Origin: Lycocorax pyrrhopterus obiensis
Taxonomy: Eukaryota; Chordata; Aves; Passeriformes; Paradisaeidae
NCBI GenBank assembly: GCA_014706295.1
Contig: JACSVZ010000007.1
Location: 56,124,975 to 56,188,974, forward strand
Reading direction: 5' to 3'
Length of the DNA stretch: 64,000 nt
The notes under the pieces were generated by a model. It was not told where the DNA came from. It made no database searches and worked only from the letters and a program-made list of their open reading frames with translations. Both the position numbers and the translations under genes were made by a program. How positions within the stretch are numbered: the stretch's first letter is position 1; each line of letters opens with the position of its first letter. Below, piece after piece: positions 21,501-35,400 of this stretch.

Positions 21501-24500
21501 TCAAATGGCTGATTTGGCTTTGGGAGGGAAGAACTTCCCTTGCGCTTTGTGGTGTTCTGCGGTGTCTGGCAGGCGCTGGACTTCCTGGCTGGCACAAGAT
21601 GGGAACGAGACGGTGCCATTTTCGTTCCCAAGGTCATGCTGAGAGTGCTTGGACTGAAAAGCACCAGAGTATAAAGCTCTCCAAGGTGGGGGCAATAAGG
21701 GGATGAATTCCCCTGTGGGGTAATAAGGCAGCTCCAGTCCAGCAGGATTTTGCAAAATAAATGCTGTGTGGGGCAGGAGGGGGGCAGAAAGGGTGATGCA
21801 GTTCTGCCTTGGGTATCACAAATTCCTTGGGGTAAGAATTTGCCTCGGGGTAGGTCTTTGAGCGTGAGAATCACTTGAATTTTACTCTAGGATGGGGGAA
21901 GATGATCTTTCAGATAACATGAAGAATATCATTAGCAGTGCTGACTTCCCAACCTATTGGTAAGAGTCAAGTAATGCTTGGCAGTGACTGCCAGCAAATA
22001 CTGAGTCAGTATAAAAAGTAACTACCTGGCAACGTGTTTTCAATGCCTGTACGTCTTTGAGCCTCTGGCAGGAAACATAATAGATCTTGTGTTCAAAAAT
22101 CCATCGCATCTGTGCAATAGGTTGTGGCAACGAGCACTGAAACAGGACCAGGAACATTAAATGTCTCATCTACCGGAAGGTGTCTCTAGCTCGTAGACGG
22201 CCAGTGATTTGGAGGAGCAGAAGCTGCTCTCTTTCTCGCTCTGCAAATTAAATAAAAGTATCTTAGTTTTAGTAGACTAGGAGTAGTCACGCTGACTGGG
22301 GTTTCTGATGTCTAATCAGCTGTCAGAAGAAGCTGCTTTCCTTTTAATCATTTCCTCTGAGATGTTTTTATACATGTAACAGTTTTGTTTCTGAAAATGT
22401 TTTGTAAGCAAACCCTTTCACCATGTTGCTGTCAAAGGATATGCACAAAATCCTTGGCACAGGAGGGGAAAAGACCTTGTCTGGGAATTTGGTCTGCCCT
22501 GCTCCTGGTCAGGGGCAACTCACTGTTAGTTTTACCTGAGGAATATGTGTCTAACCTGCTTGTAGGAACCTCCTTGGGCAGTCTGTCGTGATGCTCGCCT
22601 CTCCCTTAGCTTAGAAAGCCTTTTTCTCACCCTAATATCTAGTGCAGGTCATGTGCTCTGATGTTTTACCTTTTTAGGTGGATAAAGAGGCAGGCTCTAC
22701 TGGCAGTGTGATGCCTGAGATGTAAAAATTGTCTGTGTGGGGGACTGACCCAGTTTATAAACTAGACCTGGAAGCAGTCTTGGGCAAAGCAGCCGAACAG
22801 CAGAACGAGCTTATTCTGAAGCCCCCTGGGTGTTTTATTTCACAGCCAGGGAGATCTAGGAGGCCCCAGGGCATAAGCTGCTGTCTGTAGGTGGCCAGCA
22901 TGAGAAACAGGCTGTTGGGTTAGCGCCTGCACAAATGCCTTCTGTGAAACGTGCAAGGTTAAGGCTGCATTTGTTCTTCAGGACACTCTTAGGGACTGAC
23001 CCCTGCTTGGCCAGCAGTAGGCTGTGTTCTTCTGGGCCTTGTCTTAGGCTGTTGCTTAAGGTAGAATTTTGATCTCTTTTTAATGAACACAATTTAAATT
23101 TTTAGAGGTGTAGGGGGGAAACCCCAAGTGAGATTGCCTTCCCTTTCTTGTAGCCTTCAAACTGATCATCTGGTTCTGACTTCAGAAATAACCTCATTAG
23201 CCTCTTACTAATGAAAGTAATTTCTCCTGCATTAATTCAAAAGGAGGGTATTCAGATAGAGTGTGCTAGGTAAAGGGGGACAGGGACCAGGTTACACCAG
23301 GGGTTATTAACCTTGTGAGACCTATTGGGCTGGGGTTGGACCAGTGTGGGACTGTGTAGCCTGTGGTGGTGTTGGCAAGTGAATGAGGTAGTGAACGTGA
23401 GGGTCCTTCCTGCCTTTGGCCTGGTAAGGTCTGAACATTTCAGCTGGCAAGAGTGTGGTGGAGAAACTCACTGCTGGAGGGAAAAGGATCTGGGGCTTTG
23501 GGGGAATGCAGAGAAACACCTGCTCTGAGACCTGGTGCTGCAGGTGCCCATATCTCTGCTCTGCTTCGGGCTGATGGAGGGGTGAAGCAGGATTAATCAG
23601 CCCTGCTCAGTCATCCCCTGGCCTGGGCAGCGCTTCGTCTCCTGGTGCTTCTCCTACACCCGGCAGAAAAACTTTCCCCTCCATGCCTTTCAGGGAGTGT
23701 GAGAATTTTGCTTAAGCTCAAGTTTACCCAGGGGATGGAGTTTTGCTTTAGGTGTGGAGCAGGTCTGGGGGAGCTCTGTCGAGCCACTCAGCTGAAATCC
23801 AATCCTAGTTTCAGTGCCATGAAAGTGGAGCACTGAATTCCATTCAGCTCCACATATCCAGAGGTGGTACAGACTTGATACTGTCTTGTCTGGACCATTT
23901 GAAGCTGGGGAAGGAAAGAAGATGCAGTCTGTGATGCCACTCAGTGCAATAAGCCTGGGATGGCAGTGCTTGTCCAGGAGGGACGCAGGCAGAGCTTTAG
24001 CCTTCCATGGCCTTTTGGAACTTGACCTTGCTGTTCTCAACCTTACCAAGTGTCTCATTGCCTGGGGCACAGCCAGCAGTGTCTGCAGGTGGTTCTCCAT
24101 CCCCTCCTGCAAGGACAAGGCTTGTCCAAAGAGACAGACAAGAAAGCCAGGCTCTGCACCCACTGGATGAGCACTATTTCAGGGAGGTCACAGTCTGAGG
24201 TTGCAGATTTGAACACAAAAGGTGTGATCATTTTTGGAACAAAGAACAGGGCTCTGACTCTAAAATTATGGTGATAGTGCTGCTGCTTCTTGTTGCTGGT
24301 GCACCAGAACTGAGATGCCCTGGCTCCCAGAAGCCCCAAATTCCAGCAGGGCAGAGAAGCTGCAATGCTTCCAAAGGCTGCATTTAACTTCTCGCCATCA
24401 GCAGAATCAGAAACGCTTCTTTCCCCTAAAATTAGGCTAAAAAGTCACCCGTGACTTCCAACAAAAAAGCCACCTGTTTTATTGGGCTTAGGTTTTTTAA

Positions 24501-27500
24501 GCCTTGATGCTTGTAAAACCAGAATTTAAAAGATCAGACAACACTTTGTTCTACAGTATTTTCAAACATCAAAAGATGCCAAAACTTACTGAGCACTGCT
24601 CTGAAGTTCAGTATGAGCACAGTGACTTCCTCGTGGTGTTCACTGTGCCTCCAGTAGCATTCTGGCAAGTTCTTGCAATGCTTTATATTCACCTTCAAAT
24701 CAGAAGTTCTAGCTTTTTGTTTCGTTTATTTCGAACTCAACAAAAAATGTCAGCTGCTTTTGGAATATGGAAACTTGGGAGATTTATCTTGGAAATGATT
24801 TTTCAAAACATGCCTGTCTGTGTGTGTTTTTCTCTGTTTACTGGGTCTTCAGGGTATGCAGTGTGGCTGTGCACAGCTGATGGAGCACAGGGGAGTGTGG
24901 GGAGGTATCAGGAATGTAACTACAAAACCCGAATTTGTCCCCCAGGATGATCTCATGCACAGTCACAATATCTGGATCTCTTAATTCTCCTCTCAAGCTG
25001 ACATATCTAAAAGCCTTGTTGCTAAAATGTCAATGCCGGGAGTTTCCCTGGGAGAGCCCGTCTCCACATCATGACCTGGCACAAACTCCCTTAGCTTTTA
25101 CAACTGTGTGGTGTTAAAGGGTTCTGTGGAAGTAAAATAGATGTAGTGAGAGCTCTTACTGCATCGCTGGCTTCTGGCACTGCAGCAAAAGCTGACTGAT
25201 TCAGTCGGTTTTAAAAAATGGATTGAAGTCTGATTTTTTTTTTTTAAGATTTTTTTTCCCCCCTTTTAAATCTGCTAAGGAAAGTATTAGATTGGCAGCC
25301 TCTCAGTTAAAAGTCTCCAGGTTTGCCATCCCCGCAGATTCTCACGTGCGGAGGTATCGAATTGCAGAAAATAGAAAGTGCCTGGATTGCTGGCTGTCTC
25401 CTGCGAGGCTCAGCCCCGGGGGGAGGGGGGGCAAACTCCAGCTCAGTGGTGCAGAATTTTGCCCACGAGAGGCTGCTGAACGGGCTCTGGTGTTGCACAA
25501 CGTCCGAGCGGGCACCACGGCGTCGGTACCTGCGAGCCTCTCCCTGTTCCCTGTGTACTTTGAAACCCCGAGGGAGGGAGAGCGTGGAATGAGTAAGTCA
25601 TTGGGAACAGATGTTGCACAGTAGCAGCGAAACAAATATTTTGTGTTTGTGCTACTTCCATTCAAGGGTAATGTTAACACCGATGTGTCTGTGTTAACTT
25701 GCCCTTTTCTCAGCAGAATCTCAGCAGACCATCGGGATTGGTTACTAACAAACGTCTGCGTGGAGCAGTGTGAGTGCTGGGCTCCTCAATATGTGCGTTT
25801 GGTTCCTAATTCTGCAAAGCGTGTTGCTTATTCCCTTGCGATGTGTCATTTCTTCCCCTGCCTGACCTGTTTGCTCTCCCCCTGCTGCCAGTGGCAGTTT
25901 GCTTTGCATAAGGAGGAAAGGCACTACCCAGAAGGACACAAATTTTATTTTTCCCCGGCTTTTATTTATTTTTTTCCCAATGGAGTTTCTGAGTAAGAAG
26001 CAGATACCCTGGTGGGTTTTGTTTTTCTTCTTTTATTTTTTTCTGAAGAGACCTGCCTATTCCTCTCGAGGCTTTCTCATGTAGATATGATGGGCTTGGG
26101 GTGCACAGCTGCCCCACCGTCCCCTTGTTCTCAGCTCAGAAGGCTGGGAGGTGCCTGGCTCCCCAGCCCTGGAGGATATTATCCCCGTGGCAGCATCTGG
26201 CTCTTGGCAGGCTCTGTGGGCAGCCGCACTGGCAGGGTTTGGAGTTCCCTTTTAGCTTTGTCGTGTGGTAATCTGTCAGTTGGCTCTTCGGGCTCCCTTG
26301 TTCTCTTGTGTGCCTTTTCTTTTTGACAAACCTCTTAATTCAGAGTTGGTCAATGAGAGTTCTGAGAATGCTCCCTGGAATTGCTATCCACAAGGCATTT
26401 CTTTTACTTTGCTGCAAAGAGGGTCTTTTGGTGATTCTTTGTTTTATTATAACAGTAGGAAGAGGGGAAAAAAAGCTGATCAAGTTCCTGGTAGCTTGTG
26501 GAATCTGTTAGTGTCAGTGGACAGGATAATTTGCTCAGCTGACTGATTATTTACAGTAACCCTAAAAGCATTGACTCCCTCCCCAGGAAGGAAGCACTGA
26601 TGGTTTTAAACAGCAAGAAAAGCCTTTAAGCAAACCAAGAGTAAAAGACAAAATGCGAGTTCTGCTGCTCCTCTTGAAAATCAGTGGTTTTGGGGACAGA
26701 CCTCAGCTGAAGTAAATCCAACCTGTCCCTTGGATTGTGTCACTGTGCACCATTTAAAAACCATCCCCCAAGGATATTACTATTATTTTCTCCATGTATG
26801 AATAAGCCACTTACAAGGCATAGCTGCTATATTACAATTTCCTAAGAGGTGCTGGCATCTGGAGAGATTACATTCTACTGGTCCCTGGGATGGAAAGAAT
26901 GAGTTCAAGAACAAAGAATGAAACTCTCACTTCTGCACTCAGAAACCCAATATTCACCGAAGGGTAGGGGTGAGTAACCGGACCGCGACATTGCCGCTGC
27001 TTGGTGCAACCTTCCCCTTTCCTGCCAAAAATTGGGCTGCACCGAACCATCCATAAACTTCAGCTTAATACTACTCATGCTGAACTTGGTGGGGGGGGGG
27101 GAGGGTGGGAGAGGAGGAGAAAAATAAAATCCTGTCTGTGGTGAACTTTGCGACACCGCAATGTGTAGGATTAACAGCTCTGCGCTCCAGTGTCTATTTG
27201 CAGGACTGGCACGGTTCACGCCATGGTCTTGGCAGCCGCGGCGCAGCCCCGGCACCTTGCTCTGCAGAGACACCTTTCTGGGTGGGAGGAGGATGCTGAG
27301 CGCCTGGCTGCCTGCCAGCCCGCGTCGAACCGCCACGCAAATTGCAGTGGAGCTGCAAAAAAACGGAGATCGCCCACTCCGAGCAGTCTGTGCCATCGGC
27401 TGTCTGGCAGGATTGATGGTTGTCACTACCGAACGCTGCTGAGCTGGAGCCAAAATCAAATGAGTGGATGTCCTCGTGAGCCTGCTTTGGGGAGAGAAAG

Positions 27501-27935
27501 AAAAAAAAAGCAACTTAAACTAAGAACTTCTTTTCAGTTTAGAAACTGAGCTAAAGAGGCTTGTTCCACTTTATAATAGCTTAGCTGAGAAGAAGGGCTG
27601 GGAAACATTCCTGTTGCTTGCGGAATTGGAAGGCCACAGGTTTTCAGCTGTCTTTCTTTGGCACTGATTTGGAGCAGAGGAGACTCTGTCAGGAAGGAGG
27701 GAGCATCTCATCTCATGTTAAACTGTCCATAGGACACAGAGGAATGTTTAACCATGGCCAGCCCTGATCTTGACAGCTGTGGTGTAATGCTGATTGTGGC
27801 AACAGGGCTGATGGGCTTTAATGGTTTTCCCTGTTCCCACATGGACAACCAGCCCTGGGCATGCTCCAGGTCATGATCGTAGCAGTGGCTGATGCACGAT
27901 GATAGTGAAGCGATTGGTTATAACCTCCTTGGCAA
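21501..27935. other. Intergenic, with two minor CpG patches
   Basis: No gene recognised. Weakly CpG-enriched patches lie at about 25330-25580 and 26965-27440; a G-run with quadruplex form lies at 27089-27109. Apparent open frames, including one of 202 codons on the minus strand at 26905-27513, coincide with these patches and show no known domain. Confidence 0.45.
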
Positions 27936-28360
27936 ATCATAGAAGAGTTTGTGTTGGAAGGTAACTTTGAAGGTCACTTAGTCCAAACCTCCAGCAATGA
28001 GCAGGGAAATCTTCATAGAATGATAGAATGGCTGGGGTTGGAAGGGACCTTAAAGATCATCCAGCTCCAAACCCACTGCCACGGGCAGGGACACCTTCCA
28101 CCAGACGAGGTTGCTCAGAGCCCCATCCTGCCTGGCCTTGAACACTCCCAGGGATGGGGCAGCCACAGCTGCTCTGGGCAGCCTGTGCCAGGGCCTCAGC
28201 ACCCTCACAGTAAAGGATTTCTTCCCAATATCTAATCTAAACCTGTCCTCTGTCAGCTTAAAACACCTTCTGTTTTTCCTATTGCTATGTGCCCTTTTAT
28301 CTGATCTTCAACTAGGTCAGGTTGCTCAGAGCCCCATCGCAAATGACCTTCAATGTTTCC
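27936..28360 (-). mobile_element. Older CR1 LINE fragment, interrupted
   Basis: The left part (27936-28015, from aatcatagaagagtttgtgt with a 'gtccaaacctccagcaatgagc' type block) and the right part (28311 to about 28360, actaggtcaggttgctcaga) are consecutive pieces of a CR1 3' end read as reverse complement. They are separated by a second CR1 at 28016-28303. The pieces are more diverged than the inserted copy. Confidence 0.7.
28016..28303 (-). mobile_element. CR1 LINE 3' fragment nested in an older CR1
   Basis: A 5'-truncated CR1 tail in reverse orientation, with the diagnostic ggttggaagggaccttaaag block near 28037 and tggccttgaacactcccagg near 28133. It is flanked by the 7-base repeat atcttca at 28009-28015 and 28304-28310, a candidate target-site duplication. 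The insertion is younger than its host element. Confidence 0.75.
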
Positions 28361-31300
28361 CAGACAAAAAGAGGGGACTTGGTTTCCTGAATCTGACTGA
28401 TAGGTGTAACCAAAGGAATTTTACAAAATCATGGTAGAAACTCAGTGTTAGAGCCTGGTTTGGTTGTAATGGCTGAATTGAGCCAGATTTACACCAGCAA
28501 AGCAGAGATGAGGCCCTAGCCCTGGCATGGGGCCTGCTCACCTTTCAGTCTCCAAATTCTTCCCAAAATGGACAAGAAGTATCTGGACCAACACATCCTA
28601 TGGGATAAGAACAACCTGGAAAATGGAATGCATTAATCTCTGCTCCTTCACCTCTTGAGTGAGGGACAAAAGGAAGGAAAGCAAGCCAGAAAGGAAAGAG
28701 ATGTGCTTCCTTTTCCCCTCTATGTTGGGAAAAAAAGCACTTAATCTTCTGCCTGTTTCCTCTTTCCTTCCCTCATGTCCTTAGTGTGGTTAGATACAGA
28801 AAATAAAGTGTTTTCCTTGACCATGTGTGTCAAGTCCCTCTCCTGGGATGGAGGTGCTGTGGTGCTGCTATTCCCTGGGCTGAGGAATGCTGGGTCTGGT
28901 CCTGCCTCTCCCGTTGTTCCTACTGGTACTGGTAATTTATTTTTTGGGAGTAGATCTGGACTATCCAAACTAATGGGCCCTGCTAGAAAAATGGTGCAAT
29001 GCATTCTTGAATTATGTCAACAGATGTGATGCCGCAGGTATCTTTGAGCTTGAGCTGCTTGAGCTGAGGAAAAGCCTTCTGCCTGGCGATGTGGCCTTTC
29101 CAGGATGCATCCTTTTGCTTTTTTCTCGTGTGACTTGAAGGGACTGATTCTGGCAGGGAGGTACTGCTGTGGGGACATGCTTGTGCCTGCAGTGGGGGAC
29201 AGCGGGGGGACAGGGCATTAACAGTGCCTACACTGCTCATTCCTAGAGGGATACCAAGCTGTGGAGCTAAAGTGCATGGTAAACACTGGCTTGGCACATA
29301 GCAAGACTGGCTACAGTGAGGTAAGGACCATGTCCCCTGCCCTACAGCCCAGCACTTCTTTGGGGTTGTATCCTCTGAGACACAATCCCTCCTTGTTGTC
29401 CAGGCAGTGAAGTGAACCTCTTCTTTTCCTCGGAGCTCCTGCCTTGGTGGCCAGCAAACTCCACTCTTCAGATGGGCTATAAATACTTACAGGAGGAAGC
29501 ATAGGAGCCTGGTCATGCCAGGCCAACACTCCCATGACTTACAAACCTAAATTACTCAAGTAAGCTGAGTTCTTGGTTTGGAGGGTACCTAAACAACGTG
29601 TTCAGACACTTCTCACCTGTCTGAGCAGGCGCTTCCTCTCTCTGTTGGCTTCAGGAAGGATGCTCACCCCACGCCGCCTCCTTCCTGACTCTGGTCCCAG
29701 GTTCAGCCTGGCTTTGCAAACCCACAGACACCTTCAACCTGAGGGATCCTTCCATTGCTTCTCTGCTTCAGAGAAAGCCATGTCCAAGTGTTGTGCCATC
29801 CCTGGGCAGGCTTGTGGAGGATTAACTGGCTGCCTGTTTGTGTCTGGTCAAAGATGTTGCTTGGTTTGGTTCCTTCTCCCTCCCTTTTCCCTGTTAGTCC
29901 AACGGTATCTTTATATTAAGCAGCACAAGAGAAGAATAAAGATTTAAGCTCATTTAACCTTGAACACAGCCATTAGTTAAGCAATTAAAATTAAAGGGTG
30001 AGTTAATGGGCAGTGTCAAACATTCGGAGAAACATCTGTTGTAATAGAAGTCTGCCTTTTAGTTGATGAATAATTGATCCTCTATTTGTCAGCACCTACG
30101 CCCAGGCGGGGCAGGAGCACTGGCACTGCCAGAGCATCTCCAGTGCCCCCCTCCCCAGCCACAGGCTCCAGGAGAGCAGGAGGACCCAGCCACCACCACT
30201 TGGAGGGACATTAGGAAAACCACCTGCATTGCACCCCCTCGCTGAGGTTGTCCCTGCTGGGTCTCTTGCTTAGCTGGGATCAGACGTGTTACTTCAGGTC
30301 TAGAGGAATCGATGGTCTATTTTTAAGTCTTTATTAATGCATGTGTGGCTGGATGCGGTGTCTGGACACCCATAGCCAGGGATGTAGATGACTCAAACCA
30401 CTTTGAATTGAATCACTGAATTAAATTTACTTGCTTTTTGGCAAGCAGTGAATGTGAGAGAATGTCTTCACTAATGCGTTGAGGGCAGTACTGTAAATAT
30501 TATCTAGAGTTCGAGGGGTAAAGAGCAGAAAGCGTTTGTCTCTTGGCTGTGGTAGAGCCAGTATTGCTGGAGTCACTTCTGCAGTACTGCCATCTCCCAC
30601 AGACATCCCTCTCTCCTTAGAATGGTGAATGATTTTTGGGTGAAATCCTGGGTCCTGTGAGATGAAGAACTCTGCTATTCCCCGCAGCAGGCTGCCCTTG
30701 GTGCCTGGCCCTGCACACCCACCTGGAAAGCACTTCCCAGCCACACCAGTCTCCATGTGGGGTTGGGGGTGCCTTAGCAGGGTGGGGTGATGGAGCAGGG
30801 TCTGGTCCCCGTGCTGAGCTCCTCGTGGCTGGGGCTGGGAGAAGCGCCAGAGCGACCCAGAAACCGAATCGAGGACATGAAACATTTGCAGCGTGGGATG
30901 TGGGAGAGGAAACCTGGGTCACAGAGGATTCTTGACGTGTTGTTTTCCATATTACCTCTCAATCCCTTTATAAAAATCAAACTGAGCCTGTTGTGCAATT
31001 TTCCATAATTTGAGCATGCAAAACTGTGCATCAAACTGAACTAAATCAAAGCCACTGTCCCAGTCCAGCACAGAAGGCACAGTGGGTTATTAGCAAGCCC
31101 AAATGAGCCCCTTCCTCCCCATTTTCGGGAATGCCATGAGCACAGGCCCCTTTATAGAAGGCATTTGGGAAAAAGCAGTGGGAAGGCAACAGAAAAAGCA
31201 GAAAGAAATTATTTTGAAGGTACCTCAGAGATGAATGTTGTCAGAATGCGGGTTCTCCCCGTGCCTCAAGCTGTGTCAAGCTGAGTTTTTACCCTTTGAG

Positions 31301-33190
31301 GTACAAAATAATATCCATCTGGCTCTTAGTTAGAGAGAAACACAACAAAATCGCCTCCACCCTCCTAAAGAAACCGATTATATAAATATTTGGGTTTCAT
31401 ACACTTGTCTTTATTTTTTTCTCCAAACTATCTGTACAACTTAAATTTATGCAAGAGTTCAGGATTTGTTTAAAATTGTGTTAATCGGTACGTGCAACAT
31501 AAGTATAAAGAAAGGGAAATAAACTGTGATGGGAAAATTATCTGTGTGTCTTCTGCTGGTTTTAGCTGACAACAAACAGAACCTGTAGCTCAGTTTCTTC
31601 CCCCATCTCCCCCTCTCCATGTAGAAGCTGCCTTAGCATTTGTCTGCACTTTTGCTGCTGCTTCCACTTCCTTCTCTGAGTCTTTAGAGTAGAGCAGCTC
31701 TTTTTCAATTTTATAATGAAATTTCTATTTCAATGTAAAATTGTCCCTGCTTTCTTGTCAGGTGTTCAATACCTTTCTCCACTTCTACCTTTCATTAACT
31801 CGTCAATATCGCCTTTAATGACATCTGAATGCAAACAGACCTTGCTCTGGGGCCTGGGTGCAGCAGGCAACAAACGTGGCTGTTCCAGAGCTCTTTAGAC
31901 AAATTGTTTTTAAGCAAAAATTTAACTGCTGAGGTTATGAACACGCAAAACGGCCCATCTGACTGTGTGTGGGATGTGCACAGAAGAGATGTTCATGTTG
32001 AACCTAATGTGGAAGCTTTTTTAAAGCAGAAATAACTGTGAGGATGGATGAAGTAGAGTTGGTTTTTTTTATCCTAGACAAATTTTGTCTGAGGAAATGA
32101 GACCAGTTATTAAGGAGATTGTATTCAAAACTGTATTTCAGCCATTTTCAAACATGAATAGCAAAAAGCCCCTCAGAAACTAAAAAAAAAAAAAAGAAAA
32201 AGAAAAAAATCTCAGAACTCTGACTTTTCAAATTTACTTATTCCAATGTTTGGCTATATTGTAGAGCCAAATGTGTATTTTCTGATTTTCCCCCAAAATT
32301 GCATATTCATAGCCCTGCCTCAACCCCAACTTTGACATTGTCCCCATGGTGATATGAATGACACTATTTCCACTATAATAACCTGGTTACATTTTCCTGG
32401 CCACAAACCTACAAAAATCATAACTGTACTTTCTTTCACCCAAATATTTTGAATGAAGGATCTGTGAAGATATCTCTGCTAAGTAGTTTAGCTGAAATTC
32501 ATGTTTATTGACTTAAATGGAAGAAGATTTGAGCCTTGGGAAGGCTGCTGCCCTTCAGATAACTTCCTCAAACACCATTTTTTCATGTGTAGTGGTCAGA
32601 TATTTTCTAAGCTGACTTCTTTCCAGCCCTCTGTTTATATCTACAGGCAATAAAAGGGAATTTGCCCCAGAGCTTTCTTGCCTCTCATGAGCATTTGCCC
32701 CCTGCACACCACGTCTCCTCAGAGAAAGGAGCAAAGCAGCTCTGATTTATCTGAGGATGCAGGTTACAGGAACAGCTGTTTCTGAAAAATGGAGTTTACG
32801 CACGTGAATAGGGGATAGCTGGGAGCCGCCAACTAATCTGCTGTAAGCTTACCCTATACATTGTTACAGCAAAGGATTTGGGTGGTAATGCTTAATTTTT
32901 AATTGCATTTTCATTAGGATTATCAGCTAGTTTTTTCATCCCTCTTGGTAGTGGCTGGGCTGGGAGGGAGGGATGAGGGCATCCTCTGCCTTGCCTGGTC
33001 CAGCCAAACCCTGTGTCACTCTCCCAGCGGGGGCAAACTCAGCGCCTCTGCCTGACCTCTGCAGGGCACAGATGCAGAAGCCCTCATCCAAAGGCAGGAA
33101 ATTTTCCAGGAGCCCTGCAGATGCTTGGGAGGACAAAGTGAAGTTGGGGATGAAGGAGGAAACCTCTTCACATTGCAAAGACATCCCAGC
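28361..33190. other. Intergenic, no gene recognised
   Basis: No supported gene, RNA or transposon. Short A-rich tracts occur at about 32180-32210. The open frames are short and overlapping. Nothing else could be assigned. Confidence 0.5.
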
Positions 33191-33597
33191 ATCATAGAAT
33201 CATCAAGGTTGGAAAAGACCTCCAAGGTCATTGAGTCCAGCCTTTGACCCAACACCACCTTGTCAACTAAACCATGGCACTGAGTGCCACATCCAGGCAT
33301 TTCAGGGGTGGTGACTTCACCACCTCCCTGGGCAGCCCATTCCAGTGCTTAACCACCCTTTCAGTGAAAAACTTCTTCCTGATGTCCAACCTGAACCTCC
33401 CCTAGTGCAGCTTGAGGCCAATTCCTTTCATCCTGTCACTAGTTCCCTGTGAGAAAAGGCTGACCCTCACCTGGATCCTTTCAGAAAGTTTTAGAGAGTG
33501 ATAAGGTCTCCCCTGAGCCTCTTTTTGTCCAAGCTAAACACCCCCAGCTCTCTCAGCAGCTCTTCATACAACTTATCCTCATACTAGCATCTCCCTC
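33191..33597 (-). mobile_element. CR1 LINE 3' fragment, second subfamily
   Basis: It begins with the tail atcatagaatcatcaaggtt (33191-33210) and continues aaaagacctccaaggtcatt, then the 'cccaacaccaccttgtcaac' and 'actgagtgccacatccagg' blocks typical of a different CR1 subfamily from the copies at 28.0, 35.4 and 37.1 kb. Reverse orientation, 5'-truncated, about 400 bases. Confidence 0.85.
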
Positions 33598-35400
33598 CCT
33601 AGAGATGCTGCTGAGGCAAGTCAGAATAACTACTGCTTTGTTTCAAAATAATAGAGGATTGATTTGGCATTTTCTTCTGAAAAGCTGCTTGCAATGCTAG
33701 CAACTGCCCAGGCAAAACAGAGGAGAAAGGTGCAACTTCCCAAGCCCTGGGTGTTCTCCCCCTGCCCGTGACTGACAGCTCCGCTCTGCCTGTCATCTGC
33801 AAACGAGCTGAATTCCTCACCATAACAACAGTTGGAAGAATCTGTTTTTCTAGCCTAGAAATAGGGGTTTGGCCTTGGCCTTTTTGGGTAATCTGTTTGG
33901 AATTTGGTGGTGGTGGTGATGATCAGCAGTTGTTTAAAGCTGCTGGCAGCCCGCTGGCCTTCACGCATTGACTCGGTGGTCTTGGGCTCTTTCCAGCTCC
34001 GTGCATTAAACATTGCTTTCCCATGATGCAAGGAAAAGGGTGCAGTCGATGCTAAAAGGCAGAAAATTTAAATCTGATGAAAGGAAATGCTTTTCCACAC
34101 AATTAGCCTTTGGGATTTGTTACCACATGGAGCTGCTTAGGCCAAACATTTCACATGTCTTTGGGGGGAGGAAAGGGTGTCTGGGGATTTATATGGAAAG
34201 CAGATTTTCCAAGGAAAAAGGTTCAAATTTGAATGAGGGGTCTGAAGTTCAGAGCAGGGGTTTTAGCTTCAGTTTGAGTGATTAAGATGCTCTCTGGACT
34301 CCAGCAAAGTCTTGAATTGCAAACTGCAGTCCCAAGTGAGCATCACGACTACTGGTTACACTGTTAACCTTTTAATATTGGTTTTCCTACCACCAGTTCA
34401 CCCAGCAGCATAAACTTCCCCACCAGAGGAGTTTCAGCAGTGGTACTGTTTGTTACCTTCCTCCTTGGGGCCATACTGTGATGCACTGGGCTTGATGATT
34501 GTTTGTGTGGGCAGCAAAGGCATTAGTGGCTTTCCTCATCACTCCAGCTGATGGGTGACTTTGTGCTGTGGGAGAGGTCAAAATGTGCCTTCCCTTCAGA
34601 CAGGAGCAAATCACAGGAAGTTTTGTGTGTGAAATAAGCTCTGCTGGATGGACTGGCAAGGCTGAAGGCTGGAGCAAGCCTTTTTCCTGGGAACGGTTTC
34701 TCCTGGCTGCAGCCTCGCAGGTGCTGGGCCCCTGAAGAGCCATCTGAGCTGGAGTTTTAGTACAGTTATGATGGACACAGCCTTCTGTACTCACATCATG
34801 TTGACATTAATTTGCTTTTGTATGGTAGGTTTTTCTTTCACTTTTGTTTTGAGAATGCCTGGACCATTTTTAAAAACAAAAAAATTCCCCCCTGGGTTTT
34901 CCAACTCCCCCTGAAGTAGCAAGCCTTTCATTTAAAATCCATTTTTATTATTAGTCTGAATCTCACTGGACAGTGTCAATTTGCATCCAGGTGTTTCGTT
35001 AGACTGGACTTGTTCCCATGCGCCACAACAAGTTTCATCCTGCAAAATGAGGCAGTTTGCAGAAAAAGGGGGGGTTTAGAGGAAGTCTATCAAACCAGAA
35101 AAATAAAACCATGGCAGAGCAAGAGACTAGTGCCATTATAAACAAGTGTTGGGTACAAACACAAACCTCTGCAGAAGTTCCCTTGTTCCAGTGGGAGGAG
35201 GCTGAAATTCGGAATATTCACCAAGCCTTGGGAGCTCCTGCCTGTTGGGAGATGGGTGCTGTGGTGGGGTGGGTGCATCTGCACAGAGCTAGAGAAATGC
35301 ATAAAAACCCCAAATTTCCTCATTTCCTTCCTTGTTGTCTACGATGAAAGGACATGAGGATTTAGAAGTGTCCTTTAATTTGCCCCTTATTCACTGTCAA
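33598..35400. other. Intergenic, nothing recognised
   Basis: No gene or further repeat could be identified between the two CR1 copies. A short GGT run lies at about 33906-33919. Open frames are short. Confidence 0.5.

Noticed and set aside
24504..24950. 148-codon + frame with hydrophobic stretches
   Set aside because: No signal peptide or family signature; A+T-rich DNA easily yields hydrophobic translations. No splice or promoter context.
26905..27513. 202-codon minus-strand frame
   Set aside because: No recognisable domain, coincides with a weak CpG patch, and frames of this length are expected by chance in a window of this size.
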